Below, piece by piece: positions 55,576-64,000 of a stretch of 64,000 nucleotides of DNA. The DNA is from Bifidobacterium saguini DSM 23967 (GTDB lineage: Bacteria > Actinomycetota > Actinomycetes > Actinomycetales > Bifidobacteriaceae). Made by a program: the position numbers and the translations under genes. The stretch covers positions 52 to 64,051 of the forward strand of contig NZ_JGZN01000005.1 in assembly GCF_000741715.1 (NCBI RefSeq), read 5' to 3'. How positions within the stretch are numbered: position 1 is the first letter of the stretch; each line of letters starts with the position of its first letter. Under the pieces are notes generated by a model. That model was not told the DNA's origin and did not search any database. It worked only from the letters and a program-made list of their open reading frames with translations.

Positions 55576-57081
55576 TTGAGCGACAACAACCAGTACACCG
55601 ATATTGACCGCGGCAGCTCCAGCGTAACCTCTCAAGGCGTGCTCTCCTCACAGTCAGACGTGTTGCTCGACAGCAACCAGCAGCCGGCCGGCTGGCATGA
55701 GGACACCAACCAGGAATGGGAGGAACGCGAGGCTCGCAACGAACTCAAACATGTGGCAGGTCTCGGTGAGCTCGAAGACGTTACCGAAGTTGAATACCGT
55801 AAGGTCCGTCTGGAACGCGTAGTTTTGGTAGGCGTATGGTCAAGCGCTGTGACCACGCAAGCCAAAGCGGAGGAATCCCTGCGAGAACTGGCCGCGCTCG
55901 CGGAAACCGCGGGCGCCGTGGTGTGCGATGGTTTGCTGCAACACCGGTTAAGGCCTGACTCGGCCACGTATGTGGGCTCCGGTAAAGCGCGAGAGATCGC
56001 TGATATCGTGGCGCGCGAGGAGGCCGATACCATCATCGTTGATGATGATTTGCCGCCATCACAGCGCCGTGCCTTGGAAGACGCCGCGAAAGTCAAAGTG
56101 GTGGACCGTACGGCCGTGATTCTTGATATCTTCGCCCAGCACGCCACTTCTCGCGAAGGCAAGGCGCAGGTTGAACTCGCCCAATTGGAATACATGTTGC
56201 CGCGTTTGCGCGGTTGGGGCGGGTCGCTGTCTCGTCAGGCAGGTGGCCGTGCGGCTGGCGCGGATGCTGGCATCGGCTCCCGAGGCCCTGGCGAAACCAA
56301 GATTGAAATGGACCGTCGTGTGATTCGCACGCGTATTGCAAGACTTCGCCGCCAGATTCGTGAAATGGCCCCGGCTCGCGAAGTCAAGCGTGGCTCGCGT
56401 CGTCGCTTCGGTTTGCCGACCGTGGCAGTGGTGGGCTATACCAATGCCGGCAAATCCTCGCTGACCAATCGCCTGACCGGTTCTGCCGAATTGGTGGAGA
56501 ACGCGCTGTTCGCCACTTTGGATACCGCGGTGCGTCGTGCAAAAACCCGAGACGGTCGTTTCTACGCCTATGTGGATACGGTTGGATTCGTGCGCCGTCT
56601 GCCCACCCAGTTGGTGGAAGCGTTCAAATCCACGTTGGAGGAAGTGGCCGAAGCTGATGTAATCGTGCATGTGGTGGATGGTTCGCATCCTGATCCGTTC
56701 TCGCAGATCGATGCTGTGAACGATGTGCTGGCGGATATCGAGGGCACGGCTTCGATTCCACGCATCATCGTGTTCAATAAAGCTGACCAAATTGATGAGG
56801 CGACTCGGGAGCGTCTATCCGCGCTGCAGCCTGATGCCTTCATCGTCTCCGCATATAGCGGCGAGGGCATTGATAAGCTGCGCGATGCCGTAGAGGCGTT
56901 GCTGCCGGTACCACATGTGCATGTCAATGCATTGCTGCCGTATACGGCGGGGTCGTTGCTGTCTCGTGTACGCGAATATGGCAAGGTGAGCAAGGTGGAA
57001 TACCGTGATGACGGTGTGCTGCTGGAGGCTGATGTGGACTCGCATTTGGCGGCAAAAGTCATTGAACAGTCAATCGATTAA
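55576..57081 (+). CDS. hflX: GTPase HflX
   Basis: 501 aa from TTG 55576 (GAGAGG 6 bases before); GTG 55570 is the alternative. The N-terminal HflX domain has RPDSATYVGSGKAREI, VDRTAVILDIFAQHA and the glycine-rich GPGETKIEMDRR. The GTPase part has G1 VGYTNAGKSSLTN, G3 DTVGFVRRLP and G4 VFNKADQID. It splits stalled 70S ribosomes, notably in stress. Confidence 0.95.
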   Translation: MSDNNQYTDIDRGSSSVTSQGVLSSQSDVLLDSNQQPAGWHEDTNQEWEEREARNELKHVAGLGELEDVTEVEYRKVRLERVVLVGVWSSAVTTQAKAEESLRELAALAETAGAVVCDGLLQHRLRPDSATYVGSGKAREIADIVAREEADTIIVDDDLPPSQRRALEDAAKVKVVDRTAVILDIFAQHATSREGKAQVELAQLEYMLPRLRGWGGSLSRQAGGRAAGADAGIGSRGPGETKIEMDRRVIRTRIARLRRQIREMAPAREVKRGSRRRFGLPTVAVVGYTNAGKSSLTNRLTGSAELVENALFATLDTAVRRAKTRDGRFYAYVDTVGFVRRLPTQLVEAFKSTLEEVAEADVIVHVVDGSHPDPFSQIDAVNDVLADIEGTASIPRIIVFNKADQIDEATRERLSALQPDAFIVSAYSGEGIDKLRDAVEALLPVPHVHVNALLPYTAGSLLSRVREYGKVSKVEYRDDGVLLEADVDSHLAAKVIEQSID

Positions 57082-57103
57082 CGTGATGAAAGTCACATAT
57101 AGA

Positions 57104-57119
57104 TTGTGAGCGCTAACAA
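57104..57119. promoter_or_regulatory. LacI-family operator 1 upstream of ldh
   Basis: TTGTGAGCGCTAACAA is palindromic around AGCGCT at 14 of 16 positions, the classical LacI/GalR operator form. In B. breve the LacI-type regulators AraQ and MalR1 are reported to control central fermentation genes; the regulator here is inferred. Confidence 0.65.
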
Positions 57120-57160
57120 CCATTGGGAATACAAGGTTTTCTGATTTTCGTAGCAAATTT

Positions 57161-57193
57161 TTGGGAGCGCAAACGTCTAACCGGGTTTATAAA
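57161..57193 (+). promoter_or_regulatory. ldh promoter with LacI-type operator 2
   Basis: TTGGGAGCGCAAACGT (57161-57176) matches operator 1 at 12 of 16 positions. It lies just upstream of a TATAAA -10 candidate (57188-57193), 57 bases from operator 1, so looping between the two is possible. Confidence 0.55.
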
Positions 57194-57251
57194 GTAAAAC
57201 CGTTAGTTACATGGCCTGCCATTCTGCAGACCGCCTTTGAAGAGAGGTTAA

Positions 57252-58220
<969 letters not shown>

Positions 58221-58326
58221 TCAATATTTGATTGATGGAGCGTCTTCGTTGTCGCTGCTTGCTCGACGTACCTTTGTACGCCTTCGCTCGCGCTCCTAGA
58301 AGACGCACGCATCAATCAAATATTGA
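58221..58326. repeat. Nested long inverted repeat after ldh
   Basis: TCAATATTTGATTGATG (58221-58237) pairs with 58310-58326. Inside it, GCGTCTTC (58240-58247) pairs with GAAGACGC (58299-58306), and the interior has smaller inverted pieces. It starts immediately after the ldh stop. It is larger than a simple terminator, and a second hairpin follows. Confidence 0.6.
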
Positions 58327-58340
58327 TAGCTAATAGCTGT

Positions 58341-58380
58341 AAATAATCGCCACATGGAATTGTCCATGTGGCGATTATTT
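58341..58380. terminator. Bidirectional terminator between ldh and the CDF gene
   Basis: Perfect 18-bp arms 58341-58358 and 58363-58380, 4-base loop, with a T-run to 58382. Confidence 0.85.
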
Positions 58381-58391
58381 TTTGTGATCAG

Positions 58392-59333
58392 CTACTTGTG
58401 GAGGTCGCCAGCTGAGGGGGTGGTGTAACCTTCCGGTTCGAGTTGGAACGTGGTGTGGGGCACTGAGACCGGGAAGTGCTCACGTAGACAATCCTGAAGC
58501 TGAGCCAATACTTGGGCCGCCTGCTCCATTGTCAGATCCTTATCCACCACCACATGGGCCATCAGAATCGGCATTCCGGTAGACACCGTGCTGGCATGAA
58601 GATCATGCACGGCAATTACATGCGGCACACTTTCCAGATGCGTGCGCACAGCATCCAAATCAAGACCCTTCGGTGTTTCCTCAAGCAGCACGCGTACAGC
58701 ATTGTGCAACAGTTTGATGGCGCGCGGAATCATCAGTAGCGCAATAATCGCGCCAGCCACGGCATCAAAGCCCTTCCAGCCGGTAGACATCATTACCAAA
58801 GCAGACGTCACCACGGCCACCGAGCCAAGCGCATCATTCATGACTTCCAGAAAAGCCGCCTTCATATTCATGTTGTCTTCCCGCTGAGACGCCAGAATGA
58901 AGATAGAGATGATATTGGCGCTCAATCCCAGAATGCCTACGAAGAGCAACAAGCCGATATCATCGATTTGATTATGCGAATTGCCGAATAAACGCATTCC
59001 GGCTTCAACCAATGCATAAATGCCAACAATCAGCAATACCAATGCGCCAGCAGCAGCCGTCAAAACCTCCAGACGAGCCCAGCCCCAGGTTCGAGTGTTG
59101 CTTGGCTTGCGTTGCATCAGAATGGCAGTCACCGTGGAAGCGATAAGCACCGACATGTCGGTGAGCATATGGCCTGCGTCCACCAGCAATGCCAACGATT
59201 CAGTGAGAAACGCCGTGACCGCCTCAATCAGAAACACCGATGCAGTTACGGACAACGTTGCGATAAGTCTGCGCTGATGGGCTTTGGCATGTGCCACGGA
59301 AGTTGGCGAAATAGATGCATGTGTATGGGGCAT
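58392..59333 (-). CDS. Cation diffusion facilitator (CDF/ZitB-like) metal exporter
   Basis: 313 aa from ATG 59333 (AAAGGAG upstream). A His-rich N-terminus is followed by six helices with the paired zinc-site motifs LLVDAGHMLTDMS (H-x-x-x-D) and EVMNDALGSVAV (N/D-x-x-x-D), and a cytoplasmic C-terminal domain with VPHVIAVHDLHAS. It exports Zn2+ or a similar metal in exchange for protons. Confidence 0.92.
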   Translation of the reverse strand: MPHTHASISPTSVAHAKAHQRRLIATLSVTASVFLIEAVTAFLTESLALLVDAGHMLTDMSVLIASTVTAILMQRKPSNTRTWGWARLEVLTAAAGALVLLIVGIYALVEAGMRLFGNSHNQIDDIGLLLFVGILGLSANIISIFILASQREDNMNMKAAFLEVMNDALGSVAVVTSALVMMSTGWKGFDAVAGAIIALLMIPRAIKLLHNAVRVLLEETPKGLDLDAVRTHLESVPHVIAVHDLHASTVSTGMPILMAHVVVDKDLTMEQAAQVLAQLQDCLREHFPVSVPHTTFQLEPEGYTTPSAGDLHK

Positions 59334-59407
59334 GGTGTGATGCGCTCCTTTAACGATATCAAGATGAAATCGCTTCTCAATACCATTTGCGTTACGGTTC
59401 ATATATG

Positions 59408-59434
59408 GAGAAACCCCGGCGTGGAACCGGGGTT
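59408..59434 (-). terminator. lexA terminator
   Basis: GAAACCCCGG (59408-59417) pairs with CCGGGGTTTC (59425-59434). It lies about 80 bases past the lexA stop, upstream of the CDF start, which argues against longer CDF starts. Confidence 0.7.
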
Positions 59435-59511
59435 TCAATGCTGCCTGACAGTGTAGCACGTATTGCGATGCATGCGTCAGAATGAGGACGATCAGAAAAT
59501 CGAGATGAAAA

Positions 59512-60249
59512 TCAGAGCTTGCGGAGCACTGTTACCACTTTGCCCATAATCGTGGCATGCGTGCCATCGATGGGGGAGTAAGCGGGATTATGAGGCATGA
59601 GCCAAACGTGCCCCTGCTCTTTGCGGAATGTCTTCACCGTAGCCTCATCATCCAAGAGCGCAGCCACGATATCTCCGTTCACCGCGGAATTCTGCTCTCG
59701 AACCACCACATAGTCCCCATCGCAGATAGCGGCATCAATCATTGAATCACCGTGAACCTCCAACATGAATAATGTGCCAGAGCCAGTTAGCCGTTCCGGA
59801 AGGCGCATAACATCATCAATATGTTGCTCGGCGGTAATCGGTACGCCGGCTGCGATGCGCCCCACCAGAGGAACATCACGAGATTCGCTGATGGATTCAG
59901 CCGGGAACTGGAAAATCTCGGCCGATGATGATTCCTTCGTTTGGCTGTCCTGCGACGCAGGATATTCATGTTCCCGCTGGGAGGCAGGGGAGGTGCTGGG
60001 GGCGATTACTTCAATCGCGCGACCTTTATTGGCGTTGACGCGAATAAATCCTTTTTCCTCGAGCACCTGAAGCTGATGCTTAACCGATGAAGGGCTTTTA
60101 AGACCGGCTGCAGATCCGATTTCGCGGAACGAGGGCGCGAATCCCTGCTCTTCGATATGAGCTCTAATGGCGTTCAAAACCTTGCGTTGACGATCGGACA
60201 GTGAGGCTTCGTCTGGTGCGCCTTTGGGAGAAAAGGGGATGGTGCTCAC
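59512..60249 (-). CDS. lexA: LexA SOS repressor
   Basis: 245 aa from GTG 60249. Winged-helix DNA-binding domain (RQRKVLNAIRAHIEEQGFAP, FREIGSAAGLKSPSSVKHQL). Cleavage site Ala-Gly in VGRIAAGVPI. Catalytic Ser in VHGDSMIDAAICDGDYV and Lys in DDEATVKTF. RecA filaments trigger self-cleavage. Four operators lie just upstream, shared with the divergent gene. Confidence 0.97.
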   Translation of the reverse strand: MSTIPFSPKGAPDEASLSDRQRKVLNAIRAHIEEQGFAPSFREIGSAAGLKSPSSVKHQLQVLEEKGFIRVNANKGRAIEVIAPSTSPASQREHEYPASQDSQTKESSSAEIFQFPAESISESRDVPLVGRIAAGVPITAEQHIDDVMRLPERLTGSGTLFMLEVHGDSMIDAAICDGDYVVVREQNSAVNGDIVAALLDDEATVKTFRKEQGHVWLMPHNPAYSPIDGTHATIMGKVVTVLRKL

Positions 60250-60300
60250 GTCAGGGCTCCTTTCATGCTTTCTCTAGCATAACGTGTCATTCACAAAAAA

Positions 60301-60385
60301 TCAAACATCTGTTCGAGTTCTGTGCTTGACTAATTCGAACAGATGTGCAATGCTATGAACAGATGTTCGATAGAACACCTGTTCG
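60301..60385. promoter_or_regulatory. Four SOS boxes between lexA and the LysM gene
   Basis: Gram-positive-type LexA boxes, consensus CGAACA-n2-TGTTCG: CAAACATCTGTTCG (60302-60315), CGAACAGATGTGCA (60336-60349), TGAACAGATGTTCG (60356-60369) and AGAACACCTGTTCG (60372-60385). Confidence 0.88.
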
Positions 60386-60400
60386 AGAAGGGTGGCTGTG

Positions 60401-60796
60401 ATGAATAGTCCAAACGCAATGGTGATTGTTCACCATCCGAAGATGCGCAATGTTGCACATCGCTATGACGAGACAATGCGAGCTATGGTGTCACTCCAGC
60501 ATGAATATAAACAACGCCAGCGGCGACGTCATGTGATATTAGCGATGTTGTTGGCTGTGGGGTTGGCTTGGGCTGGCATTGGCGCGTGGTCGGCACGGCC
60601 CGCGCAGTCGAGTACCGGAGCTACCCAAGTAACCAGCTATATTGTGAAACCGGGGGACACATTATGGTCGTATGCATCCTCCATCACACCGAAAGGTCAG
60701 GATGTGTCAGAAACCGTGGATGAGCTGATTGAATTGAATGATTTGGATTCTGGTGCATTGCAGGCGGGTCAGCGAATTATTGTTCCCAATGAATGA
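60401..60796 (+). CDS. LysM protein, probable SOS-induced cell-division inhibitor (YneA-like)
   Basis: 131 aa from ATG 60401 (AAGGG 9 bases before). There is a short cytoplasmic part, one membrane helix (about 46-66) and a C-terminal LysM domain ([17 protein letters not shown] ... [10 protein letters not shown]). The position opposite lexA with shared SOS boxes matches Bacillus yneA and actinobacterial SOS division inhibitors. By analogy it delays septation during DNA damage. Confidence 0.85.
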   Translation: MNSPNAMVIVHHPKMRNVAHRYDETMRAMVSLQHEYKQRQRRRHVILAMLLAVGLAWAGIGAWSARPAQSSTGATQVTSYIVKPGDTLWSYASSITPKGQDVSETVDELIELNDLDSGALQAGQRIIVPNE

Positions 60797-60848
60797 TGCG
60801 AACCACCTGTATTCGGTTTTTCTCCACGGTCACGTTATTCTAGGTGGC

Positions 60849-61295
60849 ATGCATTGTCCTTTTTGCCAGAACCCCGATACCAAAGTTATTGATACCCGTA
60901 TCAGCGAAGACGGTCATTCCATTCGCAGGCGTCGTGTATGCCCGAAATGTAATAGACGCTTCACCACATTGGAGACCAGTATGCTTTTGGTCACCAAGCG
61001 CTCTGGTGGAGCTGAGCCTTTCAGCCGTGACAAGGTGATTAATGGCGTGCGGAAAGCTTGTCAAGGCCGTCCGGTGAAAGAAGAAGACCTGAAGGCCTTG
61101 GGGCAGAAAGTCGAAGAGGATCTACGTTCCCGAGGTCTTGCGGAAGTTACATCGGACGAGGTGGGCAAGGCCATCCTTAAGCCTTTGCGAGATTTGGATG
61201 AAGTGGCGTATCTGCGCTTTGCCAGTGTGTACCAGGATTTCTCTGGTTTGGAGGATTTCCAGCGTGCCATTAACGAGTTGCGCAACGACAGATAG
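60849..61295 (+). CDS. nrdR: Transcriptional repressor NrdR
   Basis: 148 aa from ATG 60849. Zinc ribbon MHCPFC ... [10 protein letters not shown] at the N-terminus and an ATP-cone ([25 protein letters not shown]). It represses ribonucleotide-reductase genes according to dATP/ATP. It is usually located with the lexA-side SOS gene in actinobacteria, as here. Confidence 0.96.
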   Translation: MHCPFCQNPDTKVIDTRISEDGHSIRRRRVCPKCNRRFTTLETSMLLVTKRSGGAEPFSRDKVINGVRKACQGRPVKEEDLKALGQKVEEDLRSRGLAEVTSDEVGKAILKPLRDLDEVAYLRFASVYQDFSGLEDFQRAINELRNDR

Positions 61296-61314
61296 CGAAA
61301 TAGCAGAATAAAGA

Positions 61315-61349
61315 TTGGCCGGTCCCTGAATAAAACAGGAACCGGCCAA
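61315..61349. terminator. Bidirectional terminator between nrdR and serA
   Basis: TTGGCCGGTCCCTG (61315-61328) pairs with CAGGAACCGGCCAA (61336-61349), one mismatch. Confidence 0.75.
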
Positions 61350-61372
61350 CTCATAGCATGCGATGCGCGGTA

Positions 61373-62572
61373 TCAGTTGGTAACGCGCATGCGAATCGTG
61401 CCTTCGATATTACGCAAGGCTTCCAAGGTTTCAGTACTCGGCTTAGATGCTACATCGGTCACCACATAGCCGAGCTCACCTTCCGTGGCCAGAGACTGGA
61501 ACGAAATATTGATATTCTCATTGCCCAGCACATGGTTCACGCGAGCAAGCACGCCAGGAAGATTCGCGTGCAAGTGAGCAATACGGCAAACGCCCTTGCA
61601 GCTGCCGAGATTAATCTGCGGCAGGTTCACAGATAGGGATGTGGAACCGTTAAACCAATAATCCTCGAGTCGCTGAGACACAAAATGACCGATGGATTCC
61701 TGAGCTTCCAGCGTGGAACCGCCAATATGCGGCGTGAGAATCATATTGTCCTCGTCAGCCAGCGGGGTGTTGAATGCATCGCCGCTCTTCTTCGGCTCGA
61801 CAGGGAAGACATCAACCGCCGCACCGGCCAGATGGCCGGAATCCAGATGTTGCTTCAATGCGTTCAAATCAGCCACAAAGCCGCGAGACAAATTGATGAA
61901 GATCGCATCCTGCTTCATATGGTCGAACTGATCTTCTCCAAAGAATCCGGTGTTTGACTTACGACCGTCAACATGCAGCGTCACCGCATCAGACTGCTCC
62001 AGCAGCTCGTTCAATGTGGCGCAACGATGAGCATTACCCAGGGCCAATTTCTCTTCAATATCGTAGAAGACCACGCGCATACCCAATGCTTCGGCCAGGA
62101 CCGAAAGCTGAGAGCCGATATTGCCGTATCCGATGATGCCTAACGTCTTGCCACGTACCTCATGGGAGCCGGCTGCGGACTTATCCCAAACACCATGCTT
62201 GATATGGTGCGTATGGGCCGGAATGCGGCGCATCAGGCAGATGATGTCGCAGATAACCAATTCCACCACGGAACGAGTGTTGGAATATGGGGCGTTGAAC
62301 ACCGCGATGCCATGCTTGCCGGCATAATCCAAGTCAACCTGATTCGTGCCGATGCAGAAGCAGCCGACGGCACTCAAATTGGGGCGTGCCTCCAAGACAC
62401 GGGCGGTGACGTTGGTTTTGGATCGCACTCCGACCAAATCCACGCCATCGAGGGCGTCAATCAGCTCGTCCTCGCTCAGAGCGCCCTTCATCGTTTCGAC
62501 TTCAAAACCATGATCGCGTAACGATTGGGCCGCATCTGGATGAATATTTTCCAATAACAATGCTTTCGGCAT
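61373..62572 (-). CDS. serA: D-3-phosphoglycerate dehydrogenase
   Basis: 399 aa from ATG 62572 (AAGG 8 bases before). It makes 3-phosphohydroxypyruvate, the first step of serine synthesis. NAD fold TLGIIGYGNIGSQLSVLAEALGM, catalytic Arg in NLSRGFVADL, Glu in the VFPVEPKKSGD region and His in LTPHIGGST. A C-terminal ACT domain (LPGVLARVNHVLGNENINI) suggests serine feedback. Confidence 0.96.
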   Translation of the reverse strand: MPKALLLENIHPDAAQSLRDHGFEVETMKGALSEDELIDALDGVDLVGVRSKTNVTARVLEARPNLSAVGCFCIGTNQVDLDYAGKHGIAVFNAPYSNTRSVVELVICDIICLMRRIPAHTHHIKHGVWDKSAAGSHEVRGKTLGIIGYGNIGSQLSVLAEALGMRVVFYDIEEKLALGNAHRCATLNELLEQSDAVTLHVDGRKSNTGFFGEDQFDHMKQDAIFINLSRGFVADLNALKQHLDSGHLAGAAVDVFPVEPKKSGDAFNTPLADEDNMILTPHIGGSTLEAQESIGHFVSQRLEDYWFNGSTSLSVNLPQINLGSCKGVCRIAHLHANLPGVLARVNHVLGNENINISFQSLATEGELGYVVTDVASKPSTETLEALRNIEGTIRMRVTN

Positions 62573-62582
62573 GCTTTTCACC

Positions 62583-64000
62583 TTAGATGTTCATGGACTG
62601 TTCGTCCGCTTTTGTCCGAACTATAACCAGTTTCTGGGTTGGCCTGGTCATTGCCACATACAAGTCAGATGCGGCCACCAAGCGGCTCGGGGCGTCATCT
62701 TCAATCATGGCCGGTTCGGCTACCACCACGGCGTCGAACTCCAGGCCCTTAACGGTTTCCGTGCCGCACACGCTAATCTGTTCATCCCATTCAGGCTGAT
62801 CAATCAGACGCTGATACTCCTTGGAATCGAGCGCACCGGATAGAGATTGACGTACATGCTGGCGTACCGGTTCAATCAGCGAATCCGGGCAAATGATGGC
62901 AATGCGGCCGGTACCGTCCGTGGAGACGAAATGATGAGCAAGCTGAACCGCTTGATCGGCAATGGCTTGCAGCAGCGATTCCGTATCGTCAACGGTATGG
63001 CGAGACACCGAGCCCGGCACATCGCGCACAGCATGCACGGTCGAGATGTAGAGTCCTTCGTTCTGGGCGAACTGGGAAGCAAGATCGGAAACCGCCTGTG
63101 GATTGCGGTAATTAATGGTCAACTCGTTGAGATCCCAATGTTCCGCTCCAAACAGACGATTCATTGTCTTGTCCCAGCGGCGGGTTCCTCCCAGAGCGGA
63201 GGTTTGTGCCACATCACCCACAATGGTGAACGAACGCGAAGGGCAGCGGCGCATGAGCATACGCCAATCCATAGCCGTGAGCTCCTGCGCCTCATCAACC
63301 ACGATATGACCATAAGTCCATTCGCGGTCGGCGGCGGCACGTTGCGATGTCAGCTCCGCGTCAGTGCCATTCATTTGGTCAAGAAGCATCTGGCTGGAAA
63401 CAATGCCTTGGCCGAGACCGGTGGCGGCCAGCGTATCCTTGGCATATTGTTCTTCTGCAGCGCGGCGAGCGTCCGCCGCCGATTTGCGGGCTACGACCTT
63501 GGGATCGGGGCCCAGCAATTCCATAGCCTCATCCAGCAGAGGAATATCGGATTTAGTCAACGGTGAGCCCTTTGGCCTGGCAAGAGCGCGAATATCATCG
63601 TCGGACAGCCAGCCGGCAAGCGACTTCAAACGTTCCGGGTGCGCGAATAATTGATCGATCAGCCAGGGGCCGGTCATTGGCAGCCAGCACAGGTTCAGTG
63701 TTTTGCGCACGGTATCGTTCATGCGCAGTAATTGCATGGCCCGATTGAGCTCAGCTTGGTCCGGTGTATAGTCCAGCTGTTCGGCATACCGGCGCTGCAT
63801 GCTGGAAAGCATTGAGCGAATGAACGTTTCACGCGCCTTGTTATGCGCTTGACGAGTGCGCTTGGCGTCGGTCTGCGCCTGCTGAATATCCACGGCAAGC
63901 ATCGGTACCTGAATGCCGCTGATGGTCACTGTGGGCAGGTTCGCCGGTATGCGAATACGCGAGGCGATGGCATTGGCCACGACCTGCGCCATACGACGGT
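62583..64000 (-). CDS. HelD-like UvrD-superfamily ATPase, C-terminal part (runs off window)
   Basis: The gene enters from beyond 64000; 472 C-terminal residues or slightly more are visible. Walker B IVVDEAQELTAMDW, FTIVGDVAQTSALGG, INYRNPQAV, GTETVKGLEFDAVVV and LYVAMTRPTQKLVI are the last motifs of superfamily 1 helicases. The short spacing and the absence of 2B-domain features resemble HelD, which releases stalled RNA polymerase. The Walker A is outside the window. It lies 10 bases before serA, same strand. Confidence 0.82.
   Translation of the reverse strand, partial: RRMAQVVANAIASRIRIPANLPTVTISGIQVPMLAVDIQQAQTDAKRTRQAHNKARETFIRSMLSSMQRRYAEQLDYTPDQAELNRAMQLLRMNDTVRKTLNLCWLPMTGPWLIDQLFAHPERLKSLAGWLSDDDIRALARPKGSPLTKSDIPLLDEAMELLGPDPKVVARKSAADARRAAEEQYAKDTLAATGLGQGIVSSQMLLDQMNGTDAELTSQRAAADREWTYGHIVVDEAQELTAMDWRMLMRRCPSRSFTIVGDVAQTSALGGTRRWDKTMNRLFGAEHWDLNELTINYRNPQAVSDLASQFAQNEGLYISTVHAVRDVPGSVSRHTVDDTESLLQAIADQAVQLAHHFVSTDGTGRIAIICPDSLIEPVRQHVRQSLSGALDSKEYQRLIDQPEWDEQISVCGTETVKGLEFDAVVVAEPAMIEDDAPSRLVAASDLYVAMTRPTQKLVIVRTKADEQSMNI

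Overview
The window is a bifidobacterial chromosome segment, most likely from the Bifidobacterium longum/breve group. The evidence is the high-GC actinobacterial coding style, the hisD-hisC-hisB-(unknown)-hisH-hisA order, a non-adenylylated-type GlnA, an L-lactate dehydrogenase very close to (but, from memory, not identical with) the B. longum enzyme, a divergent lexA/LysM pair and an LATTG-anchored surface protein. No species call is forced by the sequence alone.

Layout. 1-1.4 kb: the 3' end of a 23S rRNA gene, a 5S rRNA gene and a strong terminator. 1.5-34.2 kb: an accessory region dominated by unrecognised genes and by nucleic-acid or nucleotide hydrolases: a calcineurin-like phosphoesterase, a DEDDh exonuclease, two HAD-superfamily enzymes, an AddA/AddB-like helicase-nuclease pair, an SsoII/EcoRII-type restriction-modification module, a frameshifted Dam-replacing-family nuclease, an Abi_2/AbiF-type abortive-infection protein, an ImmA/IrrE-peptidase trio, a CAP-domain surface protein and a very acidic small protein. 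Two two-gene cassettes occur twice in this region as diverged paralogues (4.07-5.28 kb with 8.89-10.22 kb; 10.4-12.5 kb with 30.8-32.5 kb). At least ten transcription units here begin behind copies of TTGTCCGGTTA, several with an upstream GAGGCGTGT box; I saw no copies outside this region. 34.3-37.8 kb: an aldo/keto reductase, an FGGY sugar kinase and a RhuM-Fic protein.

38-64 kb is ordinary core genome: histidine biosynthesis, a DUF2252 protein, glnA, a broken secreted or membrane protein, an MFS exporter, hrpA, an RsmC-like methyltransferase, hflX, ldh with two LacI-type operators, a CDF metal exporter, lexA with four SOS boxes and a divergent YneA-like division inhibitor, nrdR, serA, and the C-terminal part of a HelD-like helicase that runs off the window.

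How the parts may work together: the shared promoter motif, the paralogous cassettes and the nuclease/defence content suggest that 4-34 kb is one co-regulated island for nucleic-acid processing or phage defence. This is inference: the motif and the duplications are visible, but the function is not. Three genes in the window are broken by frameshifts or a stop, which could be real decay or sequence error.
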